Shown: piece after piece, positions 53,416-61,439 of the stretch
Numbering within the stretch: the first letter of the stretch is position 1
Layout of the letters: the number at the start of each line of letters is the position of its first letter
NCBI GenBank assembly: GCA_943370595.1
Contig: CALRRO020000016.1
Span: 62,001-126,000 of the forward strand
From: Piscinibacter sp943370595
Lineage (GTDB): Bacteria > Pseudomonadota > Gammaproteobacteria > Burkholderiales > Burkholderiaceae_C
DNA length: 64,000 bases
Reading direction: 5' to 3'
Position numbers and translations under genes: made by a program
The notes under the pieces: generated by a model
Database searches by the model: none
What the model saw: only the letters and a program-made list of their open reading frames with translations
What the model was told of the DNA's origin: nothing

Positions 53416-55374
53416 ATGAACACCAGGAGAACGATGGGAGGGCTGTTGCTGGCCGGGTTGGCTGCGGCCATCGCGGTCGGTTGCGGGGGAGGATCGGACG
53501 CCACGCCGGCCGACGTGGTGCTGCGCGGCGGCAAGGTGGTGACCATGGACGCGAAGCGCAGCGTGGCGCAGGCCGTCGCGGTGCGGGCAGGCCGCATCGA
53601 GTTCGTCGGCAGCGATGCCGACGCCGCCGCGCGCATCGGGCCGTCGACGAAAGTGATCGAGCTCGGTGGCCGCATGCTGATGCCGGGCTTCATCGATGCG
53701 CACCTGCACTCGCTGGCCGGCGGCCGGGCGCTGCTGGTGTGCGACATGGCCTACCAGCCGCTGACGCGGGCGCAACTGACGGCACGGCTGCAGGCCTGCC
53801 TCGACCAGTCGGCGGACGCTGCGCCCGACACCTGGCTCGAAGCCGTCAACTGGGACCGCGCCTCGACCGCCTCGCTCGATGCCGACCCGACGCGCGCCAC
53901 GCTCGACGCGCTGCCGACCAATCGGCCCATCGTCGTCACCTCGTCCGACTTCCACACCGTGCTGGCCAACTCGCGTGCGCTGGCGCTGGCCGGCATCACC
54001 GCGGCCACGCCCGACCCGGCCGGCGGCCGCTTCGCGCGCGACGGCAGCGGCACGCCCACGGGCATCTGCGAGGACGCGGCGGGTTTCCAGGTCAAGGGCG
54101 CCATCCCGCCGGACAGCGAGGCCGACCTGATGAAGCAGGGGCGCGCCGCGCTGGCTGCGCTGCGTGCGCAGGGCATCACCAGCTTCATGGACGCCGCGGC
54201 CGGCGAAGCGCACGGCCGCGTCTTCAAGGCGCTGCGCTCCAGCGGCGAACTCACCGCCCGCGTCAACCTGGCGTTCAGCGTCGATGCCGCCGAGGCGGCA
54301 GCCGACCCGGCGTCGGCGATCGCCGAGATCCGCACTGCGACCTCGGCCATCGACCAGGGCGAGCCCACACCCGCGCCGGGCGTGCGGGCGCGCATCGTCA
54401 AGGTGTTCGTGGACGGTGTCGTCAACGCCCCGGCCGACACCGGCTCGCTGCTGACGCCCTACTTCGAGAATGCCGGCACCGAAGCGGCGCCGCGCTGGGT
54501 CGAGGGCACGAACAGCGGACCGCTGTACTTCGCCCCCACGGTGCTGCAGCCGCTGATGCTGGCTGCGGTCGACACCGGGCTGGACATGCACCTGCACGCC
54601 ACCGGCGACCGCGGCGTGCGCACCGTGCTCGACGCAGTGCAGGCCACGCGCGCGGCGCGGCCGAAGGCCGACTTCCGCCCGGCGATCGCGCATGCCGAAA
54701 CCGTGGCGGTAGCGGACTACGCACGCTTCAAGTCGCTGGACACCAGCGTGACGATGTCGTTCCAGTGGGCGCAGCGCGCGCCCTACTCGATCGGCGACAC
54801 CGAGAACCACCTCGGCCCCGAACGCTTCGCGCGCATGGAGCCCTCGGGCAGCCTGCGCCGCGCCGGCGCGCGCGTGGTGCACGGCAGCGACTGGCCGATC
54901 GACGCCTTCGACACCTTCCTCGCGCTGAAGGTGGGCGTGACGCGCTCCGGCGACCCGACGAACCCGAACAGCCCGGCGAGCATCGCGCCGGTCTTCGAAG
55001 GGCCAATCAATGCCGACCCGGCCCTGACGCGCGACGACGTGCTGGCCGCGATCACGGTCAACGCCGCCCACCAGCTGCGCCTGGAGAAGGTGGCGGGCTC
55101 GATCGAGCCCGGCAAGTTCGCCGACCTGATCGTGCTCGAGCGGGACTTCCTGACCGTGCCCGAGGCGGAGCTCGGCCGCAACCGCGTGCTGCTGACGATG
55201 GTCGGCGGCAAGGTGGTGGCCGCGTTCGACGCCCTGGCCAGCGCCCTCCCGGCAGCACAGCGGGCGGTGAACGCGCGTGCCCGCGTGATGAGCGCCCATG
55301 GTTCGACCGGCCACGCGATGCCCTCACACGTGCCGGGCGCGCCGCACGGGCACGGCGACGGGCACAACCACTGA
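53416..55374 (+). CDS. Exported amidohydrolase, YtcJ-like, with His-rich tail
   Basis: Metal-dependent amidohydrolase family 3 protein of 652 residues. The N-terminus is a lipoprotein-type signal (AIAVGC, lipobox Cys at about 23), placing it in the envelope. Metal motifs are FIDAHLHSL, MHLHATGDRG, and HGSDWPID, with AIAHAETV supplying another His. The C-terminal 20 residues are His/Gly-rich (GHGDGHNH), a possible metal-binding tail. Substrates of this family vary (amides, hydantoin-like compounds) and are not predictable. It follows the LuxR-type regulator by 83 bases with an AGGAGA-like ribosome site near the ATG. Confidence 0.87.
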   Translation: MNTRRTMGGLLLAGLAAAIAVGCGGGSDATPADVVLRGGKVVTMDAKRSVAQAVAVRAGRIEFVGSDADAAARIGPSTKVIELGGRMLMPGFIDAHLHSLAGGRALLVCDMAYQPLTRAQLTARLQACLDQSADAAPDTWLEAVNWDRASTASLDADPTRATLDALPTNRPIVVTSSDFHTVLANSRALALAGITAATPDPAGGRFARDGSGTPTGICEDAAGFQVKGAIPPDSEADLMKQGRAALAALRAQGITSFMDAAAGEAHGRVFKALRSSGELTARVNLAFSVDAAEAAADPASAIAEIRTATSAIDQGEPTPAPGVRARIVKVFVDGVVNAPADTGSLLTPYFENAGTEAAPRWVEGTNSGPLYFAPTVLQPLMLAAVDTGLDMHLHATGDRGVRTVLDAVQATRAARPKADFRPAIAHAETVAVADYARFKSLDTSVTMSFQWAQRAPYSIGDTENHLGPERFARMEPSGSLRRAGARVVHGSDWPIDAFDTFLALKVGVTRSGDPTNPNSPASIAPVFEGPINADPALTRDDVLAAITVNAAHQLRLEKVAGSIEPGKFADLIVLERDFLTVPEAELGRNRVLLTMVGGKVVAAFDALASALPAAQRAVNARARVMSAHGSTGHAMPSHVPGAPHGHGDGHNH

Positions 55375-55443
55375 GGCAGGGCCGCCGGGCGATTCACGGC
55401 GGCTGCCTATCATCGCGGCTGTGTCGACCACGAGGCGCACCGC

Positions 55444-56529
55444 ATGAAGACTCCGCTGGCCATCGCCCTGCTCCTGCTCGCGCTGCCGGCCTGCCTGCCA
55501 CCCGCGGCGCAGGCCCGCACGCCGGCGCCGCCGCGCGCGGTCACGCCACGCGGCCCGCTGGCCGCCGAGGAACTGAACAACATTGCGGTGTTCAAGGCGG
55601 CGTCACCGTCGGTGGTCAACATCACCGCGCTGGGCCTGGAGAGAGATCTCTTCTCGCTGAACGTGCAGCAGGTGCCGCAAGGCACCGGCACCGGTTTCAT
55701 GTGGGACACGGCCGGCCACATCGTCACCAACTTCCACGTCATCCAGCAGGCCAGCGGCGCGCGCGTGACGCTGGCCGACCAGAGCAGCCACAAGGCGGAG
55801 CTGGTCGGCGTCTTTCCCGACCGCGACCTGGCGGTGCTGCGCATCTCGGCGCCTGCCGCCAGGCTGAAGCCGCTGCCGGTGGGCAGCAGCCGCGACCTGC
55901 AGGTCGGCCAGCAGGTCTACGCGATCGGCAACCCGTTCGGGCTGGACCAGACGCTGACCACCGGCATCGTCAGCGCGCTGAACCGCGAGATCGAGTCGGT
56001 GACGCGGCGCACCATCCGCGGCGCGATCCAGACCGATGCCGCCATCAACCCCGGCAACTCCGGCGGCCCGTTGCTCGACTCGGCCGGCCGGCTGATCGGC
56101 GTGAACACCGCCATCTTCAGCCCCTCGGGCGCCAGCGCGGGCATCGGCTTCGCGATTCCGGTCGACGAGGTCAACCGCATCGTGCCGAGGCTGATCCGCG
56201 ATGGCCGCATGGTCCGCCCCTCGCTGGGCGTGACCGGCGCAACGGCCGAGCTCAACCGCACGCTCGGGCTGCCCAAGGGTGTGGCGCTGGTGCGCGTGCA
56301 GCGCGGCGGGCCGGCGGCCAAGGCGGGGCTGAAGCCGTTCACGCGCGGCGACGCGGGCATCGTGCCGGGCGACGTGATCACGGCCATCAACGACGAGGCG
56401 ATCGAGGACGCCGACGACATGCTGACCGCGCTGGAGCGCCTGCAGCCGGGCGACCCCTGCACGCTGACGCTGTGGCGCGCCGGTGCGACGCGCAAGCTGA
56501 CGGTGACGCTGGCCGAAGCGGAGGAGTGA
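55444..56529 (+). CDS. DegP/HtrA-like serine protease
   Basis: Periplasmic S1C trypsin-like protease of 361 residues with one PDZ domain. The catalytic triad is H98 (TNFHVI), D128 (FPDRDLAVL) and S206 (NPGNSGGPLL). The PDZ domain covers about 255-355 (GVALVRVQRGGPAAKAGLKP, GDVITAIND). An export signal is present; LPAC at 14-17 could be a lipobox, otherwise cleavage follows AQA near 24. The single PDZ resembles DegS more than DegP, but no membrane anchor remains after a lipobox or signal cleavage. Likely envelope quality control. It lies 69 bases after the amidohydrolase gene. Confidence 0.9.
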   Translation: MKTPLAIALLLLALPACLPPAAQARTPAPPRAVTPRGPLAAEELNNIAVFKAASPSVVNITALGLERDLFSLNVQQVPQGTGTGFMWDTAGHIVTNFHVIQQASGARVTLADQSSHKAELVGVFPDRDLAVLRISAPAARLKPLPVGSSRDLQVGQQVYAIGNPFGLDQTLTTGIVSALNREIESVTRRTIRGAIQTDAAINPGNSGGPLLDSAGRLIGVNTAIFSPSGASAGIGFAIPVDEVNRIVPRLIRDGRMVRPSLGVTGATAELNRTLGLPKGVALVRVQRGGPAAKAGLKPFTRGDAGIVPGDVITAINDEAIEDADDMLTALERLQPGDPCTLTLWRAGATRKLTVTLAEAEE

Positions 56530-56565
56530 ACGACCGCCGAGGGCCGGACCACGCCCCTCGGCGAT

Positions 56566-57033
56566 TCAGCCGGCGCCGGACGCCTGCTGCGCGCGCAGGC
56601 GCGCATTCACGTAGGCGCCCTGCGGCACGTGCAGCAGGTCGGCGATGCGCCACATCACGTGGCGCTCGTGCTCGCTGAGGTGGCCGTCGGCATAGGCGAC
56701 GCGCCACATGTGCTCGACCATGCGCAGCTTCTGCGGCATCTCGAAGCGTTCGTTGATGCGCGAGGTGAACGAGAACAGGTCGGTGGCCTGCTTCGCCGTG
56801 GCTTCGGCCAGCTCGACCAGCCGCGCCGCCTCGTCGTCGGCCAGCGCGAACTTGTCGGCCAGCGCCGCCAGCACCGCGTCGCGTTCGCCCTCATGGAAGC
56901 TCGCATCGGCACGCATCACCTCGACGAGCATCACCGCCGTGGCCAGTTGCAGCAGGTGCTCGGCCTCGCGCGGGTCGGCCTGAGCACTCGGCGGGGCCAG
57001 GCGGTCGAACAGGTCCTTGAGGGTGCGCAGCAT
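56566..57033 (-). CDS. TerB-like family protein
   Basis: Helical soluble protein of 155 residues with two TerB-type acidic motifs, VMRADASFHEGERDAVL and YADGHLSEHERHVMWRIADLL, each of the form D-x-x-x-x-x-E-R. TerB-like proteins are small all-helical proteins, some linked to metal or tellurite responses, many with no known role. The chosen ATG begins MLRTLKDLFDRL. It is divergent from the methyltransferase gene with 56 bases between starts and converges on the protease gene. Confidence 0.82.
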   Translation of the reverse strand: MLRTLKDLFDRLAPPSAQADPREAEHLLQLATAVMLVEVMRADASFHEGERDAVLAALADKFALADDEAARLVELAEATAKQATDLFSFTSRINERFEMPQKLRMVEHMWRVAYADGHLSEHERHVMWRIADLLHVPQGAYVNARLRAQQASGAG

Positions 57034-57089
57034 GGGCGGATGATGGCATGCGACGATGGACGAGAATCCGGCCAACCCCTTCGAGCGCG

Positions 57090-58361
57090 ATGTTCAGCGA
57101 CCTGATCACTCCCCCGCCGGCCGCCCAGGCCGATGCCACCGAGCGCTTCATGCTGCTGCTGCGCACGGCGCTGGCCGACGGCAGCTTCGTCAGGCTGCTG
57201 CTGAGCCGCTACGCAGGCAGCGAAGCGCAGCTCGAGCGCCTGACGGTGCGCGAGGTGCAGCTGCGCGGCCAGCGGCAGCTGTCCTTCCTGTGGCGCTACC
57301 AGACGAAGGACATCACCAAGAACCTTGCGCTGGACGACGGCCTCGCGCAGCTCGCCGCACTGCTCGGCCGGGACTTCCACAACGCGCACCTGCAGACGCG
57401 CACGCAGCAGATCCAACTGGCCTTCAGCCGCAAGGGCAAGGCCAGCCTGCGCGTGGGCGCGCTCGACGCCGAAGCGGCGGCCGACGGCAGCGCTGCGGAG
57501 GTCACGTCGCACGACAAGGCCAAGCAGCGCCTGCTGTCGCTCGCCTCGCCGTTCTGGACCGACCTCGGCGTCACCCACGAGGTCAAGAGCGAGCGCCAGC
57601 TGGTGCCGGCGATGTCGCGCAAGTGGAAGCAGATCAACAAGTTCATCGAGGTGATGAGCGCCGCGCTGAAGAGCAGCACGCTGGCCGCGGGCGCCGAGGT
57701 CCACGTGGTCGACTTCGGCTCGGGCAAGGGCTATCTGACCTTCGCGATGCACGACTGGCTGGTCGGCCAGGGCCTGCGGGCGCAGGTCACCGGCGTCGAG
57801 CTGCGCGAGGACATGGTCCGCCTGTGCAACGAGGCCGCCGCACGCCATGGCCTGGCCGGCCTGCGTTTCGACCAGGGCGACGTGCGCAGCTACACGCCGG
57901 CGCGGCTGGACGTGATGATCGCGCTGCACGCCTGCGACATCGCCACCGACCATGCCATCCACCTCGGGCTGCGCGCCGGCGCCTCGGTGATCATGTGCTC
58001 GCCCTGCTGCCACAAGCAGATCCGCCCGCAGATGCAGACACCGCCACTGCTGCGGCCGATGCTGCAGCACGGCATCCACCTCGGACAAGAGGCCGAGATG
58101 GTGACGGACTCGCTGCGCGCGCTGCTGCTCGAGTCGCAGGGCTACGAGACCCAGGTGTTCGAGTTCGTGGCGCTCGAGCACACCAGCAAGAACAAGATGA
58201 TCCTGGCGGTGAAGAAGAGCGGCGCCGCTCTGGCCGCCGCCGAGAAGCGCCGGCCCGAGGTGCTGGCGCAGATCGCCGAGATCAAGCGCTTCTACGGACT
58301 GCGCGAGCAGTGCCTGGAGACGCTCATCCAGGACGACGAGGCGCGTGCCGGCTCGGCGTGA
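57090..58361 (+). CDS. Class I SAM-dependent methyltransferase
   Basis: Protein of 423 residues. The SAM-binding motif is HVVDFGSGKGYLTFAMHDWL in the middle of the chain, followed by ELREDMVRLCNEAA and the DVMIALHACDIATDHAI motif, then SPCCHKQ with adjacent cysteines. This is the GSTCD/METTL25-like group, where the H-A-C-D and C-C-H-K motifs are conserved. An RNA or protein target is possible but unproven. The N-terminal 150 residues are a separate domain of unknown role. The start chosen is MFSDLITPPP, and a frame extending upstream by 14 codons was rejected as arginine-rich. Confidence 0.85.
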   Translation: MFSDLITPPPAAQADATERFMLLLRTALADGSFVRLLLSRYAGSEAQLERLTVREVQLRGQRQLSFLWRYQTKDITKNLALDDGLAQLAALLGRDFHNAHLQTRTQQIQLAFSRKGKASLRVGALDAEAAADGSAAEVTSHDKAKQRLLSLASPFWTDLGVTHEVKSERQLVPAMSRKWKQINKFIEVMSAALKSSTLAAGAEVHVVDFGSGKGYLTFAMHDWLVGQGLRAQVTGVELREDMVRLCNEAAARHGLAGLRFDQGDVRSYTPARLDVMIALHACDIATDHAIHLGLRAGASVIMCSPCCHKQIRPQMQTPPLLRPMLQHGIHLGQEAEMVTDSLRALLLESQGYETQVFEFVALEHTSKNKMILAVKKSGAALAAAEKRRPEVLAQIAEIKRFYGLREQCLETLIQDDEARAGSA

Positions 58362-58421
58362 CCCGCCTGCGGCCCTGAGCGGAAGTTCTCGGACGACAGC
58401 TTTCGTGCCTGCGTCGAGCGT

Positions 58422-58447
58422 CGCGGCAGGCGCTGCCCGCTGGGGGC
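58422..58447 (+). repeat. Left arm of a perfect 26-base inverted repeat
   Basis: It is exactly complementary, base for base, to 58630-58655. The two arms bracket the left copy of a second, larger inverted repeat, so the two repeat pairs interleave rather than nest. Confidence 0.85.
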
Positions 58448-58453
58448 TCATGC

Positions 58454-58600
58454 GGCGGCGGTCGGCGCTGTGCGCCGACTCCACTGCGATGCTCGCGCCA
58501 GGGGGCAGCCGCCCAACTCACTGCGTTCGCTGCGTTCACTCCGTTCAGACAGCCGGCGGCAAGTCAGTCTACGAAGCGCGCTTTCGCGCGCTGCCCCCTG
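58454..58600 (+). repeat. Left copy of a diverged inverted repeat module
   Basis: Contains a perfect hairpin GTCGGCGC-TGT-GCGCCGAC (58461-58479), then a segment (58509-58568) matching the reverse complement of 58790-58858 except for a nine-base deletion and one substitution. Homology continues past it for some 30 bases (ACGAAGCGCGCTT). The module carries short tandem variants of CACTGCGTTCGCT. Confidence 0.8.
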
Positions 58601-58629
58601 ACGCTGCGCTTCTCGTCGCCGCCCAAATC

Positions 58630-58655
58630 GCCCCCAGCGGGCAGCGCCTGCCGCG
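58630..58655 (-). repeat. Right arm of the perfect 26-base inverted repeat
   Basis: Exact reverse complement of 58422-58447, separated from it by 182 bases. Confidence 0.85.
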
Positions 58656-58759
58656 AAGTCCACCACCGGGGTTCCCCACCGGCATGCCACCGCGGTTCAG
58701 CAAAGGCGCGTGCGGGCAGGCTGGCGCGCGCCTGTTCGGCGCTGAGCAGCGCAGGGCTT

Positions 58760-58912
58760 GCGGCAGGCGCGCGCAAGCGCGCTTCGTGAACTGACTTGCC
58801 GCCGGCTGTCTGAACGGAGTGAGCGCAGCGAACGCAGTGAGCGAAGCGAGTTGGGCGGCCTGCCGCGAGACCGAGCAGCGCAGGGGAGTCGGCCCTGCGG
58901 GCCGACCGCCGA
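58760..58912 (-). repeat. Right copy of the diverged inverted repeat module
   Basis: Inverted counterpart of the module at 58454-58600, with the same order of parts, including a perfect hairpin GTCGGCCC-TGC-GGGCCGAC (58888-58906). The whole stretch 58362-58989, about 630 bases between the methyltransferase and acyltransferase genes, holds only these repeats. Its open frames (repeating Ser-Glu-Arg) are products of the tandem GAGTGAGCG-like units and are not credible genes. Confidence 0.8.
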
Positions 58913-58989
58913 AGCGGCGCGCGCCGGCCTGCCCGCACGCGCCTTTGCCGCTCCAACCTCAACGCGTAAGGCAGACGAAGAACGACCGC

Positions 58990-60096
58990 TCAGGGCCGCA
59001 AGCGAGCAGCCGCGACCTGCCGCCGATCGCGCCAAAGCAGGAACGGGCGCTCCACTGTGTAGTACAGCAGCGCCCCGAGCAGCAGCACCGCCACCGCATA
59101 CGTCAGGAACATCAGAACGCGCGAGCCTGGCAGTGACGGCACCAGCCACACCTGCACGAGATGCAGCGCGATCTTGTGGCTCAGGTACAGGCTGTAGGAG
59201 ATCGCGGCGAGCCACGCCATGCCCGGAATCGACCAGCGACCGATCAGGCTGTGGCGGCCGGCGCCGGCAAAGACCAGCAGCCCGAGTCCGAACGACAGCA
59301 CCGGCCAGCCCAGCGTGTTGGCGAGCAGCCCGGTGCGCTCGCGGAACAGCCACAGCGCCACGGCGCACACCAGCACGCCGCCGAGCAAGCCCACGTTGGC
59401 GCGCTGCTGCAGCCGCTCCCAGGTCTGCGGTCGGTACACCTTCAGGCAGGCCAGCATCACGCCGACGAGCAGGCCGTCCAGCCGCATCCACGTGGGGTAG
59501 TAGATCTCCTCGATGAACCAGTTGCGCGGAGGGTCGATCGCCGCGAAGTGAAGCCAGGTGGTACCACGCAGCGCAAGGCCCGCCAGCACCATGGTCACGA
59601 ACAGGGCCAGCAGGCGTTGTGCAGTCGCCCGCCGCGACAGGCCCAGCGCCAGCAACGGAAAGACCAGATAGAAGTGCTCCTCGACGCACAGCGACCAGGC
59701 ATGCGAGAAGGCCGGGTTGCGCTCGTAGTCGATCAGCAGGTTCATCGTGAAGGTGGCGAATTGCCACCATGGCTGCAGACCGGGCAGTTCGCGCAGCGCC
59801 GGAAAGAACACATAGAGCGCAAGCACCACCGCGAACGCCGGCAGGATCCGCCAGGCCCGCCGCGCATAGAAGCCGCCCAGCGAGAGGCTGCCGCTGTGCT
59901 GAAGCTGCTGCAGCACCTGCGTGCCGATCAGGAAGCCGCTGAACACGAAGAAGATGTCGACGCCGGCCCAGCCGAAACGCGACAGCCAGGCGAAGTCCGC
60001 GCCCAGCCCGCCGACCAGGAAGGAGTGGAAGAGCATCACCCAGACGATGGCGATGGCGCGCAGCAGGTCCAGGCCGGGCAGGTAATTCATCGGCAC
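58990..60096 (-). CDS. Acyltransferase family 3 membrane protein
   Basis: Integral membrane O-acyltransferase of 368 residues with about ten membrane segments. The first segment has LPGLDLLRAIAIVWVMLFHSF, with the conserved Arg and His of the family, then GVDIFFVFSGFLIGTQ and FYARRAWRILPAF. SHAWSLCVEEHFYLVFPLL is the other hallmark. Members acetylate or otherwise acylate sugars of lipopolysaccharide, exopolysaccharide or peptidoglycan; the acceptor here is unknown. A second ATG two codons downstream is possible. Its start faces the hydrogenase operon across 254 bases. Confidence 0.9.
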   Translation of the reverse strand: MPMNYLPGLDLLRAIAIVWVMLFHSFLVGGLGADFAWLSRFGWAGVDIFFVFSGFLIGTQVLQQLQHSGSLSLGGFYARRAWRILPAFAVVLALYVFFPALRELPGLQPWWQFATFTMNLLIDYERNPAFSHAWSLCVEEHFYLVFPLLALGLSRRATAQRLLALFVTMVLAGLALRGTTWLHFAAIDPPRNWFIEEIYYPTWMRLDGLLVGVMLACLKVYRPQTWERLQQRANVGLLGGVLVCAVALWLFRERTGLLANTLGWPVLSFGLGLLVFAGAGRHSLIGRWSIPGMAWLAAISYSLYLSHKIALHLVQVWLVPSLPGSRVLMFLTYAVAVLLLGALLYYTVERPFLLWRDRRQVAAARLRP

Positions 60097-60247
60097 TGAT
60101 TGTGTCGTCAGTCACCAGCCCGTCGGCCGCCGCGGCAGCGCCGCCAGCCCGCTTTCCGCTTCGGTCGCCGCAACGGCAAGTCACTGACCACCACCACGAA
60201 CGGGCCGCCCGCGCCGCCTTGACTCCCGGCAAAAAAGCTCAACGCCT

Positions 60248-60259
60248 GCAAGCACTTGC
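60248..60259. promoter_or_regulatory. Short inverted repeat upstream of hoxK
   Basis: GCAAG-CA-CTTGC, a 12-base palindrome about 90 bases before hoxK. Possible activator site; no matching site was recognised elsewhere. The rest of the 254-base gap holds only the sigma-54-like element described separately and an AAGGAG ribosome site for hoxK. Confidence 0.25.
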
Positions 60260-60298
60260 GAGCCGCCTGCGGTGTTTACCCGAGGAGGCACCGAAAGC

Positions 60299-60312
60299 GG
60301 CACGGCTCTTGT
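60299..60312 (+). promoter_or_regulatory. Possible sigma-54 (-24/-12) promoter of the hydrogenase operon
   Basis: GGCAC-GGCTC-TTGT has the -24 GG and the correct ten-base spacing, but the -12 element reads GT rather than GC. It would place the start about 27 bases before the hoxK ATG. Sigma-54 control is known for the related hydrogenase operon of Ralstonia eutropha; here it is a weak prediction. Confidence 0.3.
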
Positions 60313-60350
60313 GTCCATCTCCCGCGTCGACAAACAAGGAGACGGGGACG

Positions 60351-61418
60351 ATGGAGACCTTCTACGAGGTGATGCGGCGGCAAGGCATCTCGCGCCGCAG
60401 CTTCCTCAAGTACTGCTCGCTGACTGCCACCTCGCTGGGCCTCGCGCCCTCGTTCGTGCCGCAGATCGCCCATGCGATGGAGACCAAGCCGCGCACGCCG
60501 GTGCTGTGGCTGCACGGTCTGGAATGCACCTGCTGCTCGGAGAGCTTCATCCGCAGCGCCCACCCGCTGGCCAAGGACGTCGTGCTGTCGATGATCAGCC
60601 TCGACTACGACGACACGCTGATGGCCGCCGCCGGCCACCAGGCCGAGGCCATCCTCGAGGAGGTGATGACCAAGTACAAGGGCAACTACATCCTCGCGGT
60701 CGAAGGCAACCCGCCGCTGAACCAGGACGGCATGAGCTGCATCATCGGCGGCAAGCCCTTCCTCGACCAGCTCAAGCACGTCGCCAAGGATGCCAAGGCG
60801 ATCATCAGCTGGGGTTCCTGCGCCTCGTGGGGCTGCGTGCAGGCGGCCAAGCCGAACCCGACGCAGGCCGTGCCGGTGCACAAGGTGATCACCGACAAGC
60901 CGATCATCAAGGTGCCCGGCTGCCCGCCGATCGCCGAGGTGATGACCGGCGTGATCACCTACATGCTGACCTTCGACCGCATCCCCGAGCTCGACCGCCA
61001 GGGCCGGCCGAAGATGTTCTACAGCCAGCGCATCCACGACAAGTGCTACCGCCGGCCGCACTTCGACGCCGGCCAGTTCGTCGAGGCCTTCGACGACGAG
61101 AGCGCACGGCGCGGCTACTGCCTCTACAAGGTCGGCTGCAAGGGCCCGACGACCTACAACGCCTGCTCCACCGTGCAGTGGAACGAGGGCACGAGCTTCC
61201 CGATCAAGGCCGGCCACGGCTGCATCGGCTGCTCGGAAGACGGCTTCTGGGACAAGGGCTCCTTCTACAGCCGCCTGACCGACATCCACCAGTTCGGCAT
61301 CGAGGCCAACGCCGACAAGGTCGGCGGCACGGCGGCCGGCGTGGTCGGCGCGGCGGTGGCGGCGCACGCGGCGGTCTCCGCCATCAAGCGCGTCAGCAGC
61401 CCGGCGACCAACAAGTAA
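60351..61418 (+). CDS. hoxK: [NiFe] hydrogenase small subunit, O2-tolerant membrane-bound type (HoxK)
   Basis: Small subunit of an uptake hydrogenase, 355 residues, exported by the Tat pathway (R15 R16 in ISRRSFLKYC; cleavage after AHA, residue 42). It carries electrons from the active site through three iron-sulfur clusters to cytochrome b. Counting from the cleaved N-terminus, the proximal cluster cysteines fall at 17, 19, 20, 115, 120 and 149 (precursor 59, 61, 62, 157, 162, 191). This includes the two extra cysteines (19 and 120) that build the [4Fe-3S] cluster of oxygen-tolerant enzymes. A hydrophobic C-terminal helix (about 317-345) anchors it in the membrane. An AAGGAG site precedes the ATG. 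Confidence 0.96.
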   Translation: METFYEVMRRQGISRRSFLKYCSLTATSLGLAPSFVPQIAHAMETKPRTPVLWLHGLECTCCSESFIRSAHPLAKDVVLSMISLDYDDTLMAAAGHQAEAILEEVMTKYKGNYILAVEGNPPLNQDGMSCIIGGKPFLDQLKHVAKDAKAIISWGSCASWGCVQAAKPNPTQAVPVHKVITDKPIIKVPGCPPIAEVMTGVITYMLTFDRIPELDRQGRPKMFYSQRIHDKCYRRPHFDAGQFVEAFDDESARRGYCLYKVGCKGPTTYNACSTVQWNEGTSFPIKAGHGCIGCSEDGFWDKGSFYSRLTDIHQFGIEANADKVGGTAAGVVGAAVAAHAAVSAIKRVSSPATNK

Positions 61419-61439
61419 GAACGAGGAGAACCACACACC

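Noticed and set aside
58448..58962. Open frames with repeated Ser-Glu-Arg
   Set aside because: They come from short tandem DNA units inside the inverted repeats and appear on both strands, with no start signals.
59161..60099. Frame opposite the acyltransferase gene
   Set aside because: It is Gln/Arg/His-rich shadow coding. The acyltransferase has clear membrane segments and motifs.
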